Source: Quillaja saponaria (Eukaryota; Streptophyta; Magnoliopsida; Fabales; Quillajaceae). Taken from it: a DNA stretch of 64,000 bases. The position numbers and the translations under genes are program-made. Below, piece by piece: positions 23,345-35,599 of this stretch. The stretch covers positions 134,134-198,133 of the forward strand of contig CM055618.1 of the NCBI GenBank assembly GCA_029379385.1, in the 5' to 3' direction. The notes under the pieces are model-generated. The model was not told where the DNA came from and did no database searches. It worked only from the letters and a program-made list of their open reading frames with translations. The stretch's first letter is position 1, and each line of letters opens with the position of its first letter.

Positions 23345-23633
23345 TTGAACCCACTACCATAGTTGCTTCCTTAACATCTGACCAAAATGATGCTGCATGC
23401 CCGGGCTCCAATTGAAATTGTTCTTAAATTAGGCCAATGACACCATCATGCAAGCCATAGTTCATGACCATAGTATCCAGGATTCTCCGTTCAGAGAAGT
23501 ATTTCTTCAACAAATTTAGAAAACCTGCATCTTTCAGAGAATCCAAACCCAGATAATTTTGTGTTTTGTTCCAATGCCCATTGAAGATATTTGTAATTTG
23601 AACTGCCTGAAATGGGTCTTCGGGGTTCTAAAA
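23345..23633 (-). pseudogene. Captured gene fragment, likely an exon with its splice acceptor
   Basis: On the minus strand, sequence after TTTTTAG (a good splice acceptor, near 23627-23633) reads as clean protein for about 60 codons: NPEDPFQAVQITNIFNGHW, then LGLDSLKDAGFLNLLKKYF and ILDTMVMNYGLHDGV. After one stop it continues with EPGHAASFWSDVKEATMVV before a second stop. The composition is that of a normal globular protein and unlike the AT-rich surroundings. I do not recognise the parent gene. The two stops show that the copy no longer codes. Confidence 0.55.
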
Positions 23634-24339
23634 ATTCATTTCAATTCTTCTAGGGACTGAATGTATTTCAGACAAATCTAACATAAAATAGAGCATAATT
23701 AGATCTTGTTCTTAGAGAATATATTTGAGATCCGAATCAAACTTGTTTGTGCTGGTTCAATTTCTTGAATTTTCTATAGTTTGGTTATGGATGAGAAATC
23801 AATACACAATTTGGGTAGAAAACATAATTACTGTATTATTGAGTTCCAGTAATAGGTTAACAAAAACAATGGTTGTGATTTAATCAAATATATTTGAGGG
23901 TTTCTTATATGTATACATCAGTCAGCTTAAGTTGGGTATTTAGTACCCAACAAACAAAGTCGGGGTTACTCTATAACTCACCTTATCTAATATTTCTTTT
24001 TTCCTTGTTATTAATCAAAAGAACCAGTAAAAAGAATGAATAATAATTAAACATACTAAACTAAAATGAGAATTTTATTGCAAAAACAAAGAAAAAGGAT
24101 CATTTAAAATAATAAATACAACAATATTTATACTACTCTAAAATTCAGAAGGCCATTATGATTTCTTAGTTTATAATAAATATAAATAAATTCATTTAAA
24201 TTAATCTATATATATATATATGTATATAATATACTTTCTCTTGCTAAAAACTTCTCATTATCTTATTCACCTATATAAATTAAATATTTTTTTATTAATT
24301 TAAAAATTAACTTCTTAATAATTACCTACTTCACTAAGC

Positions 24340-25254
24340 CATGATTCTGGCAGTTCATTCAGTTATTCCCGAGTTCAACCAACTCTGGTAGAGCCATCCT
24401 ATAAGGAGCCCTTGGGGGTGGCTTGATATCTGGTACTAGCTGAAACTCATGATCAATAGCCTTGCGCGACGGTAAGGTTTATGGAAGCTTGTTGGGCATG
24501 ACTCTATCATACTCTATCAAAACTCCTTGTATTTCTAATGGCACTTGCTCTCCATCCCCTGATCCTTAATAATTAAGGGTACCATCACAAAAATAGGCTC
24601 ATGTAGCTTCACACCCTTCTTCAACTAAAAAGCCTACAAAAGCTTGGTCTAACCCATTTGTTTGATCACGGCTGGCACAACAGCTAGTTGTTTCCTATTA
24701 TCATAGAAGAACTAGTAGTAGGGATTAAAATTGCTTTGTGATTAAGTATGAACTCCATCCCGAGGACTACATCAAAATCATCAATCTTGGCCACCACAAA
24801 ATCTACACGACTCTCCCATGTCCTAAGCTTTACAGATACTTGCTTGGCTTGCCTTATCGTAGGCAAGAATTTAGAATTTATAGCGTTCATCCAACCTAAG
24901 TTCTTCTCCAACTTTAGACCCGTCTTTTTGGCTTCCGACTTAAAAACAAAGTAGTAGGTAGCCCTAGTGTCCACCAAGACACTCGTAGCCGGCTTTTCAT
25001 TAAGATAACCCTTCACAAACATGAGACCTTTGTCTTCACTTTTCTTAGAACTCTCAACATGCTTCTTGAGTCCTCCAATGAACCGCAATGCCCCCACCTA
25101 GGCTTATAATTATTAAAATCATCCTCATACTCATCAGCTTAAGTTTGAGAGGCTTCACACATCGAAACTTGCAAAACATTAAGTGCAGTTCTCTGTGGAC
25201 AATCTGTTATAACCGGATATGTCAATATTTTGTTATCAATATGTCAATAGCTCG
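24340..25254 (-). pseudogene. Element E, left part: gypsy gag end, protease and start of RT
   Basis: The minus strand carries a protease at 25097-24684 with KGYLNEKPATSVLVDTRATY and DFDVVLGMEF. The usual DTGA box has Gly changed to Arg, so the protease would be dead. Downstream (24640-24340) is the start of RT, with HEFQLVPDIKPPPRAPYRMA in frame-shifted form. The homology ends near 24340, so the rest of pol is missing. Upstream, 25230-25130 holds the end of gag. This is the same element as 28065-29234, split by a solo LTR. Confidence 0.75.
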
Positions 25255-25262
25255 TTCTAATA

Positions 25263-28059
25263 TGTAACGCTCATTTATAGGTGAAACTATAATAAATAAG
25301 AATAAAACTAAAGGGAATAACTATTTATTTATATGGATACATATATACATATACAAGCCAAAAATAATTATACACCATAAGTTTTCTTGACTATGACTCC
25401 ATTATTTTTTTAATTTTGTAATTAGGGTGAAAACAAAGATAAAATTTAATTTGAATAATATATATATTTATATATATATATATATATAATAGAAATTAGG
25501 ATTAACTAGTACCACAAATTAAAAGTAGACTTTGACTTCAATTTGTATTTGTTTTATCATTTTTGTACTCATCACCGACTTGCTTTTCACTTTCTTTCTT
25601 TGTCTTTAGCCATGTGCTTCTCGATCATTCTTTCCCTGCTTATTTCTTAGCCATAAACCCTTCTTTCTTCTTGCAACCAAGTTCAAAAATTTAAAGAGCT
25701 TCCATCCCTTTTGTTGTGATATTGGTTGCAGCTAAATTGAAGTGGATATCCTTTCTTTTCTACCTAATTGGTTTGTTGCTGGGACTGAGTTTAAAAGTCC
25801 CCTATTTACGGTCCCCTACATAAGAATCTTGTCTGGTTTTGCAACAGCCTAGCTGGCCGAGACTTACTGCATCTAGCAGCCATAAAAAACGCCTTGCTAT
25901 AGTCTTGAGGCGTGAAGTTGCTGGCAAGCAGTTGCTTGTTGGCTGCACCAGCCACAAAACGGTAAGAATAGAAGGTAGTTATGCCTTGTTGATGCCCTGT
26001 TTTAGTCGTGGTACTGAGTTGATGAGGTTCAGTGGTGTAGTTTTGAAGGATTTTAGGAAGGAGTTCTAGCTGCTACAATTGATAGCAAAGGATTCTTTTT
26101 CTTTTCAGTCACTAAGTACGTATTTTCTTACATGGATTTGATGTTTAGTTATAGATAGCTCAAATCCTTTGTGTATAAATAATCGAAGTTTATAGCAGTA
26201 ATAATACTTAATTGGTTAGTATTATGTAGGTGATAAAATAATATAAGTTAGGAGAAGGAATTGGAAATTGGAAATATACATATGGAGATTAAGATTGTAT
26301 AAACTATGTTTTAATGGAAGTTAAATAATGGGTTTAAATTAAATTCAATAAGTGAAACATTAGTAGTGCAAGAGATGATAGAATTGTTTTATAGATGTTG
26401 GAAAGCATGTATATACCTATGAACATATATGTGTGAATTAACATGAAATACATATACTAGGCATTTGACAAAACATTTAAGAGAACTTAAATTTTAAAGT
26501 CCGCATAGAAATTGATTTACATGAATTAAGATAATATACATTTATAAGTATTGCTATAAAAGTTGAGTGATATAAATTTTATTAGTTAAATAGTTAATTA
26601 GGAAACATCGAAATTGACTAAGTAAATGTTGAATTAATAATTGGAGTATGGGTAAAGTTGAATTAATAATTGGAGTATGGGTAAAGTTAAATTAATAAGT
26701 TGTATATAATTTTTTAAGTGCACATATAAATATACAAGTGTATGCATAGAGGGAAACTAATATCTTAAGATATTTGGTAAAAAGTTTAAAAGGAGTTAGT
26801 TAACAAATAACATGTTAAGTAAATATATGTGGAGATTAAAGAAGTATGATATGATTATTTTAAATGATATATAAATTTATGATTTTCAACTCCAGATCAT
26901 GTCGAGGACAATCCGACACCTTAACAGACTAGACGGACTGGCGAACCATGTTCATGAGCCTTGTAAGTGAATTACATACATTTTGGTTGCTAGATAATTA
27001 CATGAAATGGTTTGTGTGAATTTGAGGATTCGAATTATGTTTGTTATTTGATATTGTTTGTGGTTGATAAGGGCCAACAAAGTGAAATTTTATAAGAAAT
27101 GATTTTTACTTCTAAAATTAAAATCCATTTGTACCTAGGATATTTTAATTTGATATTCTGAGATATTTTGATTCTGGTAAATGTTTTAAAAGAATAGAGT
27201 GCTCAGCCTTGATGGAATGGATTATGTATGGAGAATAACTTCTTGTGGAGGCGCATAAATGCTTAGTGAGGGGAGATAATTGTTATGCGGGACTGAGTTA
27301 CTCGATTGACCTTTTGTTTGCTTTGAGTGCCTTGATTGCTTTATTGAACTGTGAAGTTCGAATATTTCAATTAATTGATCTATTATGTGAATCATGCGAA
27401 TTGTGATTTAAGATAATTACTAGTACGTGCGTGTACTATTGAATTAAGATATGAATATTGTTACATGAGGTTAAATGATGATATATGTGCTTTGATTGAT
27501 GCTGGTTCTCTCAGGGTACGTTGTTTGCTCACTGAGTCCTTGTGACTCATACTTTCATCTGTTGATGTGTTTTTAGTAACAGGATTTCGATATACATCAT
27601 AAAGGAGTCCTTGACTTGTTAATAGCATACGACAAGATATTATTTGGAATCTTATACTTGAAGTAAAGGATGAAAGTTTGAAGTTACTTTAGGGCTTGTA
27701 TGTCTGATTTTGTATTGTGTTATAGTCCAATTTATTTGTTATTGTGGTATGGCTGGAGCAGAGCTCTCTTGTGTATGTTGTAGTAATTGTGGTCTAGTTG
27801 TATGGTGAACAGGATTGTGTGTTTGTATTTTTGGGCATGTTTCATATTGTAAGCAACCTCTGCCAAAATTTTTAGTAAACTGTTATGTATTTCTGTAAAT
27901 AAATATTTTGAAGTTAACTTGTGTTTTTTCTTTAAATTTTACTTTTATTCTTTTGTTTAGTCAAAAGTTATATTTATTTCTTTGTTTTGAAGTTAAGGTT
28001 ACAGAAGTTTAGTTATTCATTCTTCCGGCCAGTCATGCCTCCTTATGGTGTATGACACA
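25263..28059 (+). mobile_element. Solo LTR (about 2.8 kb) of the element C family, inserted in element E
   Basis: Starts TGTAACGCTC and ends GTATGACACA, similar to the TGTGACA-type ends of chromovirus LTRs. TTCTA occurs just before it (25255-25259) and directly after it (28060-28064), a candidate 5-bp target duplication; three extra bases (ATA) lie between the left copy and the TG. Its last 420 bp match the LTR remnant of element C. No internal retrotransposon coding is present. The interior is AT-rich with no gene; the 76-codon frame at 25839-26069 has no recognisable domain. The left end is the less certain one. Confidence 0.6.
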
Positions 28060-28064
28060 TTCTA

Positions 28065-29220
28065 CCACTCTATGTGGACCATTGCACCAAAAATAAGACA
28101 TTGTTCTTAGTTTGGAGGTTGTCATAGATACTCACGATATTTGTGCATTGTCAGTGGGGTACGAAGGTCTCCTCTAATCCCCACCCCACTCTTGCTCTTT
28201 CCCAGCATGTCAAATTGTCCGCCACTACCCCCACTAAAAGATTGTTGTGGTTTCTTACTTGCAGAGCTCTGGGGAGCTTAATTTATTAAGCGCTTGGCTG
28301 TCGCTTGAGCTGTAGCCAAACCTTGGACCCTTTTTTGTTGAAATTCATCCCTTGCCCACAACTTTAGCCATTCAAGAAAATAGAACATCTTATCCTTCTA
28401 TGACATGTCACAAATGTCTAACATTAGCCCTGCAAATCTCTTCACATACTCACGCTCGTTTGTTTCAATTCTCTTAAATTTTGCCAAGCAATGTACTCGA
28501 CATTTTCAAGAAAGAATTGGGTCTTCAACTCTCACCTAAAATTCTCCCAGGTGTCAATCACATACCTACCATCTTGTATGTCAAAATACTTTGTCCTCCA
28601 TTAGAGTTTTGCATACCTGAAATGGTACACAGTAACCATTGTCACCTTTACTTCTTCTGAATATATTCTCAATGCTCAAAAGTGTTGTTCCATTTCGAAC
28701 AAAAAGTTTTTGAAATTCCTTATCATCGTGTACCCCTCTAGAGGACCAAGGTTCAAGTCATTCGACATTGTCCCACAACCTTAGCAATGAGTTGGGGTTG
28801 TCATTACCCACCATTTTCATGGTTAGGTTGACCTTGGTATTCAGCTCACTAAGGTCATCTTTTTAAATGACACTGGTGTTGATCGCGCCTTCCAATCGTT
28901 TTTGGGCTTGGTCGATGCCACCTACTTACTTATCGAGTACAGTAGCAATGTCACCCGTGCATCAGACACTTTTGCTCTTCTCAAGTGCTCGCATGCAGTT
29001 GACTAAGCTTTCATTGGTTGTCACCATTTCAATCAGGTTGGAAATGTTGTACTATCTCAATAATGCCCGTATCTCTGTTTTAAGACTCAACCACTCCTGA
29101 CAACTTGCTCAGATGTGAGTTGATCAAATCAAACTTTTTTTGATTCGTTATGTGTTCTTCATCATGACTAGTTTCTCAGCAAACTAGAACGAAATGCTAC
29201 TTCCTCAGTGGCTCAGAACG
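28065..29220 (-). pseudogene. Element E, right part: gag, broken
   Basis: The minus strand encodes a retrotransposon gag, in pieces with stops, including NEREYVKRFAGLMLDICDMS near 28470-28400 and a zinc-knuckle remnant near 28110-28070 (YFWCNGPHRVVEC). The order and spacing match gag of the chromovirus-type family whose protease lies at 24684-25097, on the other side of the solo LTR. Confidence 0.7.
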
Positions 29221-29234
29221 TAGCTCTAATACCA
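29221..29234 (-). other. Primer-binding site of element E (initiator tRNA-Met)
   Basis: The minus strand reads TGGTATTAGAGCTA, one mismatch from the usual TGGTATCAGAGC complementary to the 3' end of initiator tRNA-Met. It lies just upstream of gag, where a primer-binding site belongs. Confidence 0.8.
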
Positions 29235-29640
29235 ACTATCACTGGCCGATTTTGCTAGCACGCAAAGATGCACGTGTAGCACTTGTTATCCCCTCATGGG
29301 TAGCAAGTCAACTTCTCATTTTCCCCCCGAGTGTCAACCAGCAATGCTACTCTTCAACAAAGTAAGCAAATAAGCAATATGATAGCAAATAACATATAAT
29401 TAGCAAGAAAAAGGCTTCAGCTTCTCATTAATTGAAAATCAATCAATATTACAAATGCTAGCAAAATACTTACAAAAAGCTAGGACATGGCTACAATGTA
29501 GACAATAATGGCTTAGTGTAGGGAAAGTTACGAGCAACATTAAGACATTCGGCACTTATTCAACAAGTTTGTGTATAACTTCACTTTTACTTACTTGGCA
29601 TCCTTTTTAAAGAGCTTGTTAATGTTATAGTCCATCTATT
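29235..29640 (-). repeat. Probable 5' LTR of element E, right end uncertain
   Basis: The sequence directly right of the primer-binding site should be the 5' LTR. No second copy exists in the window because the 3' half of element E is gone, so the outer end cannot be fixed. The given end is an estimate. Confidence 0.4.
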
Positions 29641-32600
29641 AAGAAGAAACATCATTTTTTTTAATTGACATAAAAAGCTATGCATATTAATTATAAAAAA
29701 TACTAAATATCAAGCCATATGTCAAGCTGTCCATAATAGTGCCTATCACAAGATAAACAGGTCATGTGTAACATGAATTATACAAGTTTAGATTGTGATA
29801 TTTTTCAACATTCATTGGTCGACATCCTCGCTAACTCAAATGAAAGCCTTCAATTTTGTACTTGAATTCTTGACATTCTCCCTACTGATCTCTTCATCTC
29901 CATAGCCCCTTCATTTGACTAAAATCTCTAGGCGTGGACGCCTTCTGATGATCACATTCATTTTGGCTAGAATCTCTTTGACAATTCTACCAATTTCATT
30001 GTCATCACCGAGCATAAAAGGCAGAAATTAATAGCAATTAATTAGATAATAAATAAATCTATTATAGGACTGTTAATTCTCTTTCCTCTTGGAAATGCTT
30101 CAAAATAGTGCGAATATTGGACCACTGACATAATTGGATTTGAATATTGATTGGAATCATTGATCACGCCAATCGCTATCAGCTTTGGCATCAGAACAAG
30201 TCTTTGGAAGAGCCTAGAACGCACTACAACATACAAATATACTAATTTAGAAGGAAAGATGGTCATGTCTTTTTCTTGTTCCCGACAAAAAACTAAAAGA
30301 CGTACACCTTCGACTGTCTTTAATATTTAATGCATCAATCTCATCGTACTGTGAGAAATAATTAAAATTTTATTAAGGGGTAATTTTATATATGTCGGTG
30401 AGTATGGCATGGCATAGACGGTTTTGTCAAAATATATGTCCGTGAGTATTCTACACGCTATTACTTACAAAAAAATAAACGTGTAAATAAGTAAATCCCC
30501 TGTGATAGATCCACCTACCTGTTATAGTGGCGCCCACCCGCCTCCACGAAATTATTTAATCACTCTCCCCTTCTCAAATGACTTTATAATAAATAAAAAA
30601 GTGAATGATTAAAATTTAATTAGTATAATATTAAAATCAAAAACAGTAAAAAAGCAATAAAGTTTTTAGTCAAATAAAAAAATATTTTATTTTATTTTAT
30701 GGTCATCTACAATTATATTACTTCAATTTTGAAATTTAAAAAAATCGTATAAATAGTTAATATTAAAAGAATTGTAGAAATTCTATTAATGAAGAATTCT
30801 AGGGATTTTATCAATAAATAATTCTAGAAGGGTCTGAAATAATAAAGGATTTTTATCCAATAAAACAAAATGAGATGAAGAATTTAATGTGTTGTTAAAT
30901 TATAGATTACTTATTAAATACATAAAGAATTTAATTATTTAAAGTTTTTTATTATTTTCAATTTATTATTAAATTGCAAAAAAAGAAAAGATAAGCAATT
31001 ATAATTTTATTATTATGAAGATAGAGAATAATTAGGAAAATAGTTCTATCACTATTAAAAATTTATTTAGGTAAAATTAAAGAGTTAAAAGTTAAATTAA
31101 AAGTGGATTAGAATGAAAACTAAATTTTTATAAGAGATACTTTAGGAAATCAAAAAATTCGTTCACTAATTAAGTTACATTTAAGGAAACAATATTATCA
31201 CTATTAAAAAGTTATTTATGAAGTAAAAAGATTATAAATTAAACTAAAAATAATAAAAATAGAAAAAAATTATAAGCGATATTTGTGGAAACTAAAAAAT
31301 TTGTCACAAACAAATTTATATAGATTAAAATGAAGACCATTGTTCTATATTCTGGCATGTGTCAATTTTGATAATATGGCGCGGGCCTTGGTGAAGTTTT
31401 GTTGTGACATTTAACTAATCAAAAATAAATAAAATGTTAAATTAAATATGGGTGTTTTTATTGCCAACCACAGTTTATTAAATATAATTAGTTTTTAACT
31501 TATCTTTTTCATTAATTACTGTTTGGCAATCGCTCCTCTCTCCACCCATAATTATTTGGCCAGATTGACAAGTTGTTGTGGTATTTTATTACTCAATTTT
31601 GTGTCTCTATATTTTTATTTTCTTTTAAATTGAGAGAATGAATTTGTAGAGATAAGGATACTTAAAGTTTATTTTGATAAAAAAAAAAAAAAATACAATT
31701 TTAAACATGTCATTAGAATTTTAGCAGGACCGTGAGTGAGACTGAGAGTACGAATAGAAAAAAAAAGAGTTATGTAAAGAAAGCATTACCCACAAAGACT
31801 AACTTGGATCAATTATTTTTTACACGTCCAAAAATATTAAGAATAAAAATTCAAAATCCAAAAGTTGCTCTTTGCTTTTGCTAGATCTTTGATATGGAGG
31901 CAGAATTTAAAGAAAGTGGGAATTTGAGGAATAAGGATGGCTAAGAGAATTTTGACATAAAGGCAGAATAATGGTTTTAAATTATTTTTAACTTTTTTGA
32001 ATTAAATTGGATTTTATTTTATTTTTGAATGCAAAGGTGTTGTGCTTATTTAATTTAGCCTTGGTAACTTCGTTCGTTTCTTCTCTTATCAAAATGAGTT
32101 TACTTCATTTTTGTTTAATTTTTTGAAAAATACTTCAAAAACACAATGATAATTTTTTTTTTTGTAAATTTAATATATTAATTCATGATGATATGTATGA
32201 CAGATTGAAGAATTTGATTTCTCAAAGAAGAGTTTATTAGTAAACATAGTAGGAAAAGTGCAGAAGAGAAGTGAGAGAGATTGTAGAGCTGTTAAAGATG
32301 TGAATAGTTACAGTTAATATATAATTTAATGGGTCCTATCATTAATTAAGAGAGATAAATTTTTTTAAATAAGGTTATTTCAGGTATAACATAACACAAT
32401 TATATTTATTAGGTTGTGGCCTCAATAAAGTGACACATAAAATATTTATTAGTCTTTTAATTTTTGAGAGTAAAAGCCAATTTTAAAAAGCATCCATTGA
32501 GGTGCTTACTTAACTCTATGAAACTCTTGAGTTTTTTTTATTTTTCTCTTTGCACATGTCGACTTCCTAAGAAATTAGGATGTTTGTTGTATAGTAATTA

Positions 32601-32744
32601 TCAATTTGATTATCTGCATATCTTCATAGTTAATCCCGCTTTATATGCAATAAAATGATTTTCTTATCAATTGTCAGGTCTGAGCAAGAACTACACGACC
32701 AAAACAATTCATACTTAGTTAGTCTTTTCAAAGTGAAAGCGTGT
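29641..32744. other. AT-rich intergenic DNA
   Basis: No gene or RNA is supported. Coding-like scraps on the minus strand at about 29835-30015 and 30090-30266 are too short to name. An 18-base phrase ATATATGTCSGTGAGTAT occurs twice near 30392 and 30440. The rest consists of A and T runs. Confidence 0.45.
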
Positions 32745-33125
32745 CAGGATCTGTTTGGATGCAATAAATTGAAATTGAGAATTGAACTGTCAAATTTCAA
32801 TTTTCTAGTTTGGCTTAAACTTTAGAATTGAAATTGGAACTCTCAACTTAATTCCAATTCTAAGGAATTGAGAAATAACTATAAAACACCATCTTCAATT
32901 TTGTGGGAGACCTAAATATTATCCAAATTTGTCAGATATAAAGACAACCAACGTCGAGATATAAAGACAACCAACGTCGAGATCTGCCAAAGATGATGAC
33001 CAAGTGTTTGAAGTACAATTTTGATTATAATTCTTTATGCGATCCAAACTCATACATTGTAATTTTAACCAATTAAAATTGGTTTTACAATTTCAAATCC
33101 AATTCCATGTATCCAAACACAGCCT
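32745..33125. mobile_element. MITE of about 380 bp
   Basis: The ends are inverted repeats: GGATCTGTTTGGATGCA on the left and, reversed, GGCTGTGTTTGGATACA on the right. The interior is rich in AATTGAAATT-type phrases and has no coding. The TTTGGATRCA terminus is common in plant MITEs. I could not find a convincing target duplication. Confidence 0.6.
32934..32979. repeat. Perfect tandem duplication of 23 bp in the MITE
   Basis: Two adjacent identical 23-bp units, each starting AGATATAAAGACAACC and ending ACGTCG, followed by the first bases of a third. Confidence 0.9.
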
Positions 33126-34195
33126 TAGACTATTTTATCTTAATATATTATACTATATTTGATATTATCTTGGATGAAAATTGAATACTATTTTTAGGTT
33201 TACAATATATGAATGAATGAGATTTATTTATAGTAAAAATATTTTAATTAAAATATTTTTGAAAAAAATATATAAAAGAATTCAAACAAAACTCATGCAA
33301 ATACACGAGTTATAAGCTAAAATAATATAAAAGTAGAGTGCAAAGGCTGGCTGCGTGCCATTATATTTTAGATAATTCAGCCATTGGCTTTATAATGCTG
33401 TACACATATGCTGACTGGGTATTTTGGGTAACTGCGTTGCACATACATGCTATTTGACCATTGTGTGTACAACCTATTCAACATAATTGTTCTATTCAAT
33501 ATGAAAACGTCCTAATTTATTTTCATTTCTTTTCTCTTTGTTTAAAACTTACTTACTCTACACATTTGTAGCCACTCATTTCTAAAAATGCCATTATTAA
33601 TAGCAATAATTTCTTATTACTAGCAATTATATATTAAAAATAATTAATAGCAATATTTTGTTATTAATAGTAAATATATGTAAAGTTTTAATTTAACCAT
33701 TTTTCTTAGAAAAACTCTTAGGATATATATGATTAAATGATTGAATTACATGATAACTAAACAATAAAATGTTTGATTAATGTATTTTAACTAAACTTAT
33801 ACTTGGATTATCATGACGCATAACTATAAATGTCAATTTTGATCTATAAATGTTAATTGGTTTGTTTGGAGAAACCAAGTTTTAATTAAAAAGTTTTAAT
33901 TTAACGATTCTTCTTAAGAAACTTTCAATTACATTAGTGCTTACATATGAGAGGACCTAATGAGTTACACACTATAATTAATTTAGATTATAAATCTTGA
34001 AAGATTATTGGATAATTTGAAGTTAATTGTTAAGTTCCAAATATGTGAGAGTATTTTGCTAATTTGTTAAATTTATTTATTTTAAAATTTAAATTAAAAT
34101 AAATATAAAAAATATTGCACTTGGCTTTTTAAAATAATGATTATAAATCTAAAAATAAATCTTATTCTAAAATAGATTATAAATCTTTTCAATCA
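33126..34195. other. AT-rich intergenic DNA
   Basis: I see no gene, RNA or clear repeat between the MITE and the Athila fragment. Confidence 0.5.
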
Positions 34196-34644
34196 TAGTG
34201 TCTGCTTCAATAGGCTTGCTTAACTACTTAAGGTTTCAGATTACTTGTTAGATCCTTCTACCTCTTTTCCACTTCTTAGTATGATTGCCTTGCAATGTCC
34301 CTTGTCTTCCTTTGTCGGATTTGATTTAGTATCATTAGGTAGAACACCTTGAGGTTGGTTTGTAATGGTATTAGCCTACTGGCTGATTTGTGTCTCAAGG
34401 GTTCTAAGTGAAGCTATTTGACTTTGAATGAAAAAATCAATTCTAGACATGTATTGCATGAATATGTCCTTTGAGGAAGGTCTCTTTTCTAGTGTAGGAG
34501 CTTTTACTTGTGGCTGAAAACTAGGAGGATAAGTAGGCTTTATTGGAATGGAAGATCCTTGATTATTCCATGAAAAATTAGGATAATTCCTTCATCTTGG
34601 ATTGTAGTTGTTGGGATAAGGGTTGTTCTGCTGCCTATTGTACT
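34196..34644 (-). pseudogene. Athila-type gag fragment
   Basis: The minus strand from 34644 reads YNRQQNNPYPNNYNPR, RNYPNFSWNNQGSS, then FMQYMSRIDFFIQSQIASLR and finally CKAIILRSG. This is the C-terminal gag region typical of Athila elements, interrupted by a few stops. It begins exactly where element B ends, so B was inserted in it or beside it. The upstream part of this gag is not found on the other side of B, so the right flank has been deleted or rearranged. Confidence 0.75.
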
Positions 34645-34913
34645 TGTTAAATCACGATCTGACTGTACTGACGTGGCATCACAGTTAACAACTCTCCGAT
34701 CGTATTAGTGTGTAAAATAACAAACAGGGTGACATGGTAATATTCGGAAGCACTCCAATGCTTATGTCAGAGCGTTGTTGGAGTAATAATTTGTATAATT
34801 TGCTAGGGCTAATAACTAGGCTCCACATGGCTTGCTAACTATGTTGACAATTACTAAAGATGTGGCAACATGTGTCGTTATATAATTGGATGGTGTCAAT
34901 GGTGATATTATCG
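34645..34913 (-). repeat. 3' LTR of element B
   Basis: Starts TGTTAAATCACGATCTGAC and ends GTGATATTATCG on the plus strand. It aligns along its length with the element A LTRs, including ACTGACGTGGCATC and TATAATTGGATGGTGT. The purine-rich minus-strand stretch TTTTTTCGAGGGACTAG just outside is the likely polypurine tract. Confidence 0.82.
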
Positions 34914-35085
34914 CTAGTCCCTCGAAAAAATTAGTCTAAGGCACTTAGACTATTGAAGATTGTAATTTTCCTTACATGGTCTACTCTAGGCCCGACCAGT
35001 CTCATGCCTTGTGTTTTAATAATTTTGCATAAGCCAAGGATTACATTTAAAGGGGTTGCCACATAGTTCTTTCATAAGCCCAATA

Positions 35086-35545
35086 GTGTTGTTCCTTCAA
35101 CTTCACATGTACAACTCTTGACTCCCACTTCTCATGTTTACACTTGAATATTTTTTAGTATGTAGGCATTAGGAGGGGCCTAGTTATTAGGCCTAGCAAA
35201 CAATATAAATTGCTACATAGTTCCTAAGAAGGTAACTTTTTGCTCTGTAGAATTATTATTACTCTAACAACGCTCTGACATAAGCATCAGAGTGCTTCCA
35301 GGTAATACCCGATCACCCTGTTTGTTATTTTACAGACCAATACGATAAGAGGAGTTGTTAACTGTGGTGCCACGTTAGTATGGTCAGATCATGATTTAAC
35401 ATTGGCATTGTGCCACATACTTCAATTGCAATTCTTCACAAGCCTAACAATGTTCTCCTTCAATTTCACAGGTACAACTTTTGATCACTCCTGCTTCACA
35501 TGTTTACACTTGAATATTTTTTTGTATGTAGGCATTAGAAAGTAA
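35086..35545. repeat. Duplicated 3' internal sequence flanking the inverted LTR
   Basis: The segments 35086-35173 and 35447-35545 are direct copies (shared CATGTTTACACTTGAATATT and GTATGTAGGCATTAG) and match 1430-1530 in element A, where there is only one. The inverted LTR piece sits between the two copies. Confidence 0.75.
35174..35424 (+). repeat. Inverted LTR fragment inside the 3' part of element B
   Basis: The complement of 35401 down to 35174 matches the element B LTR from its TGTTAAATCA end for about 228 bp, in the orientation opposite to the LTR at 34645-34913. It is followed by TTGGCATTGTGCC, like the start of a primer-binding region after an LTR. It is bounded on both sides by copies of the same 3' internal sequence. 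Confidence 0.75.
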
Positions 35546-35599
35546 GATTCAAAAATTCATAAATACCCAAGAAGTTTGACTTGAAACTCATTGTGTATG

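Larger units (their letters stand above)
22843..23971. mobile_element. TIR transposon of 1.13 kb carrying a gene-derived fragment
   Basis: The terminal inverted repeats are about 40-45 bp, at 22843-22882 and 23927-23971. Their inner 29 bp are identical (they include TTGGGTACTAAATACCCAA, which is itself a small palindrome). The outer ends begin CAGTACCC and GAGTAACCCC. TA flanks both sides (22841-22842 and 23972-23973), consistent with a TA target duplication, although two bases are weak evidence. The interior holds coding-derived sequence on the minus strand (23340-23633) and no transposase. This fits a non-autonomous DNA element that has picked up part of a gene. Confidence 0.7.

Noticed and set aside
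25839..26069. 76-codon open frame on the plus strand.
   Set aside because: It lies in the solo LTR and has no recognisable domain or matching neighbour.
29835..30266. Protein-like pieces on the minus strand (for example DDNEIGRIVKEILAKMNV and a 74-codon frame at 30042-30266).
   Set aside because: They are short, not recognised, and do not join by convincing splice sites. I could not tell an exon from chance.
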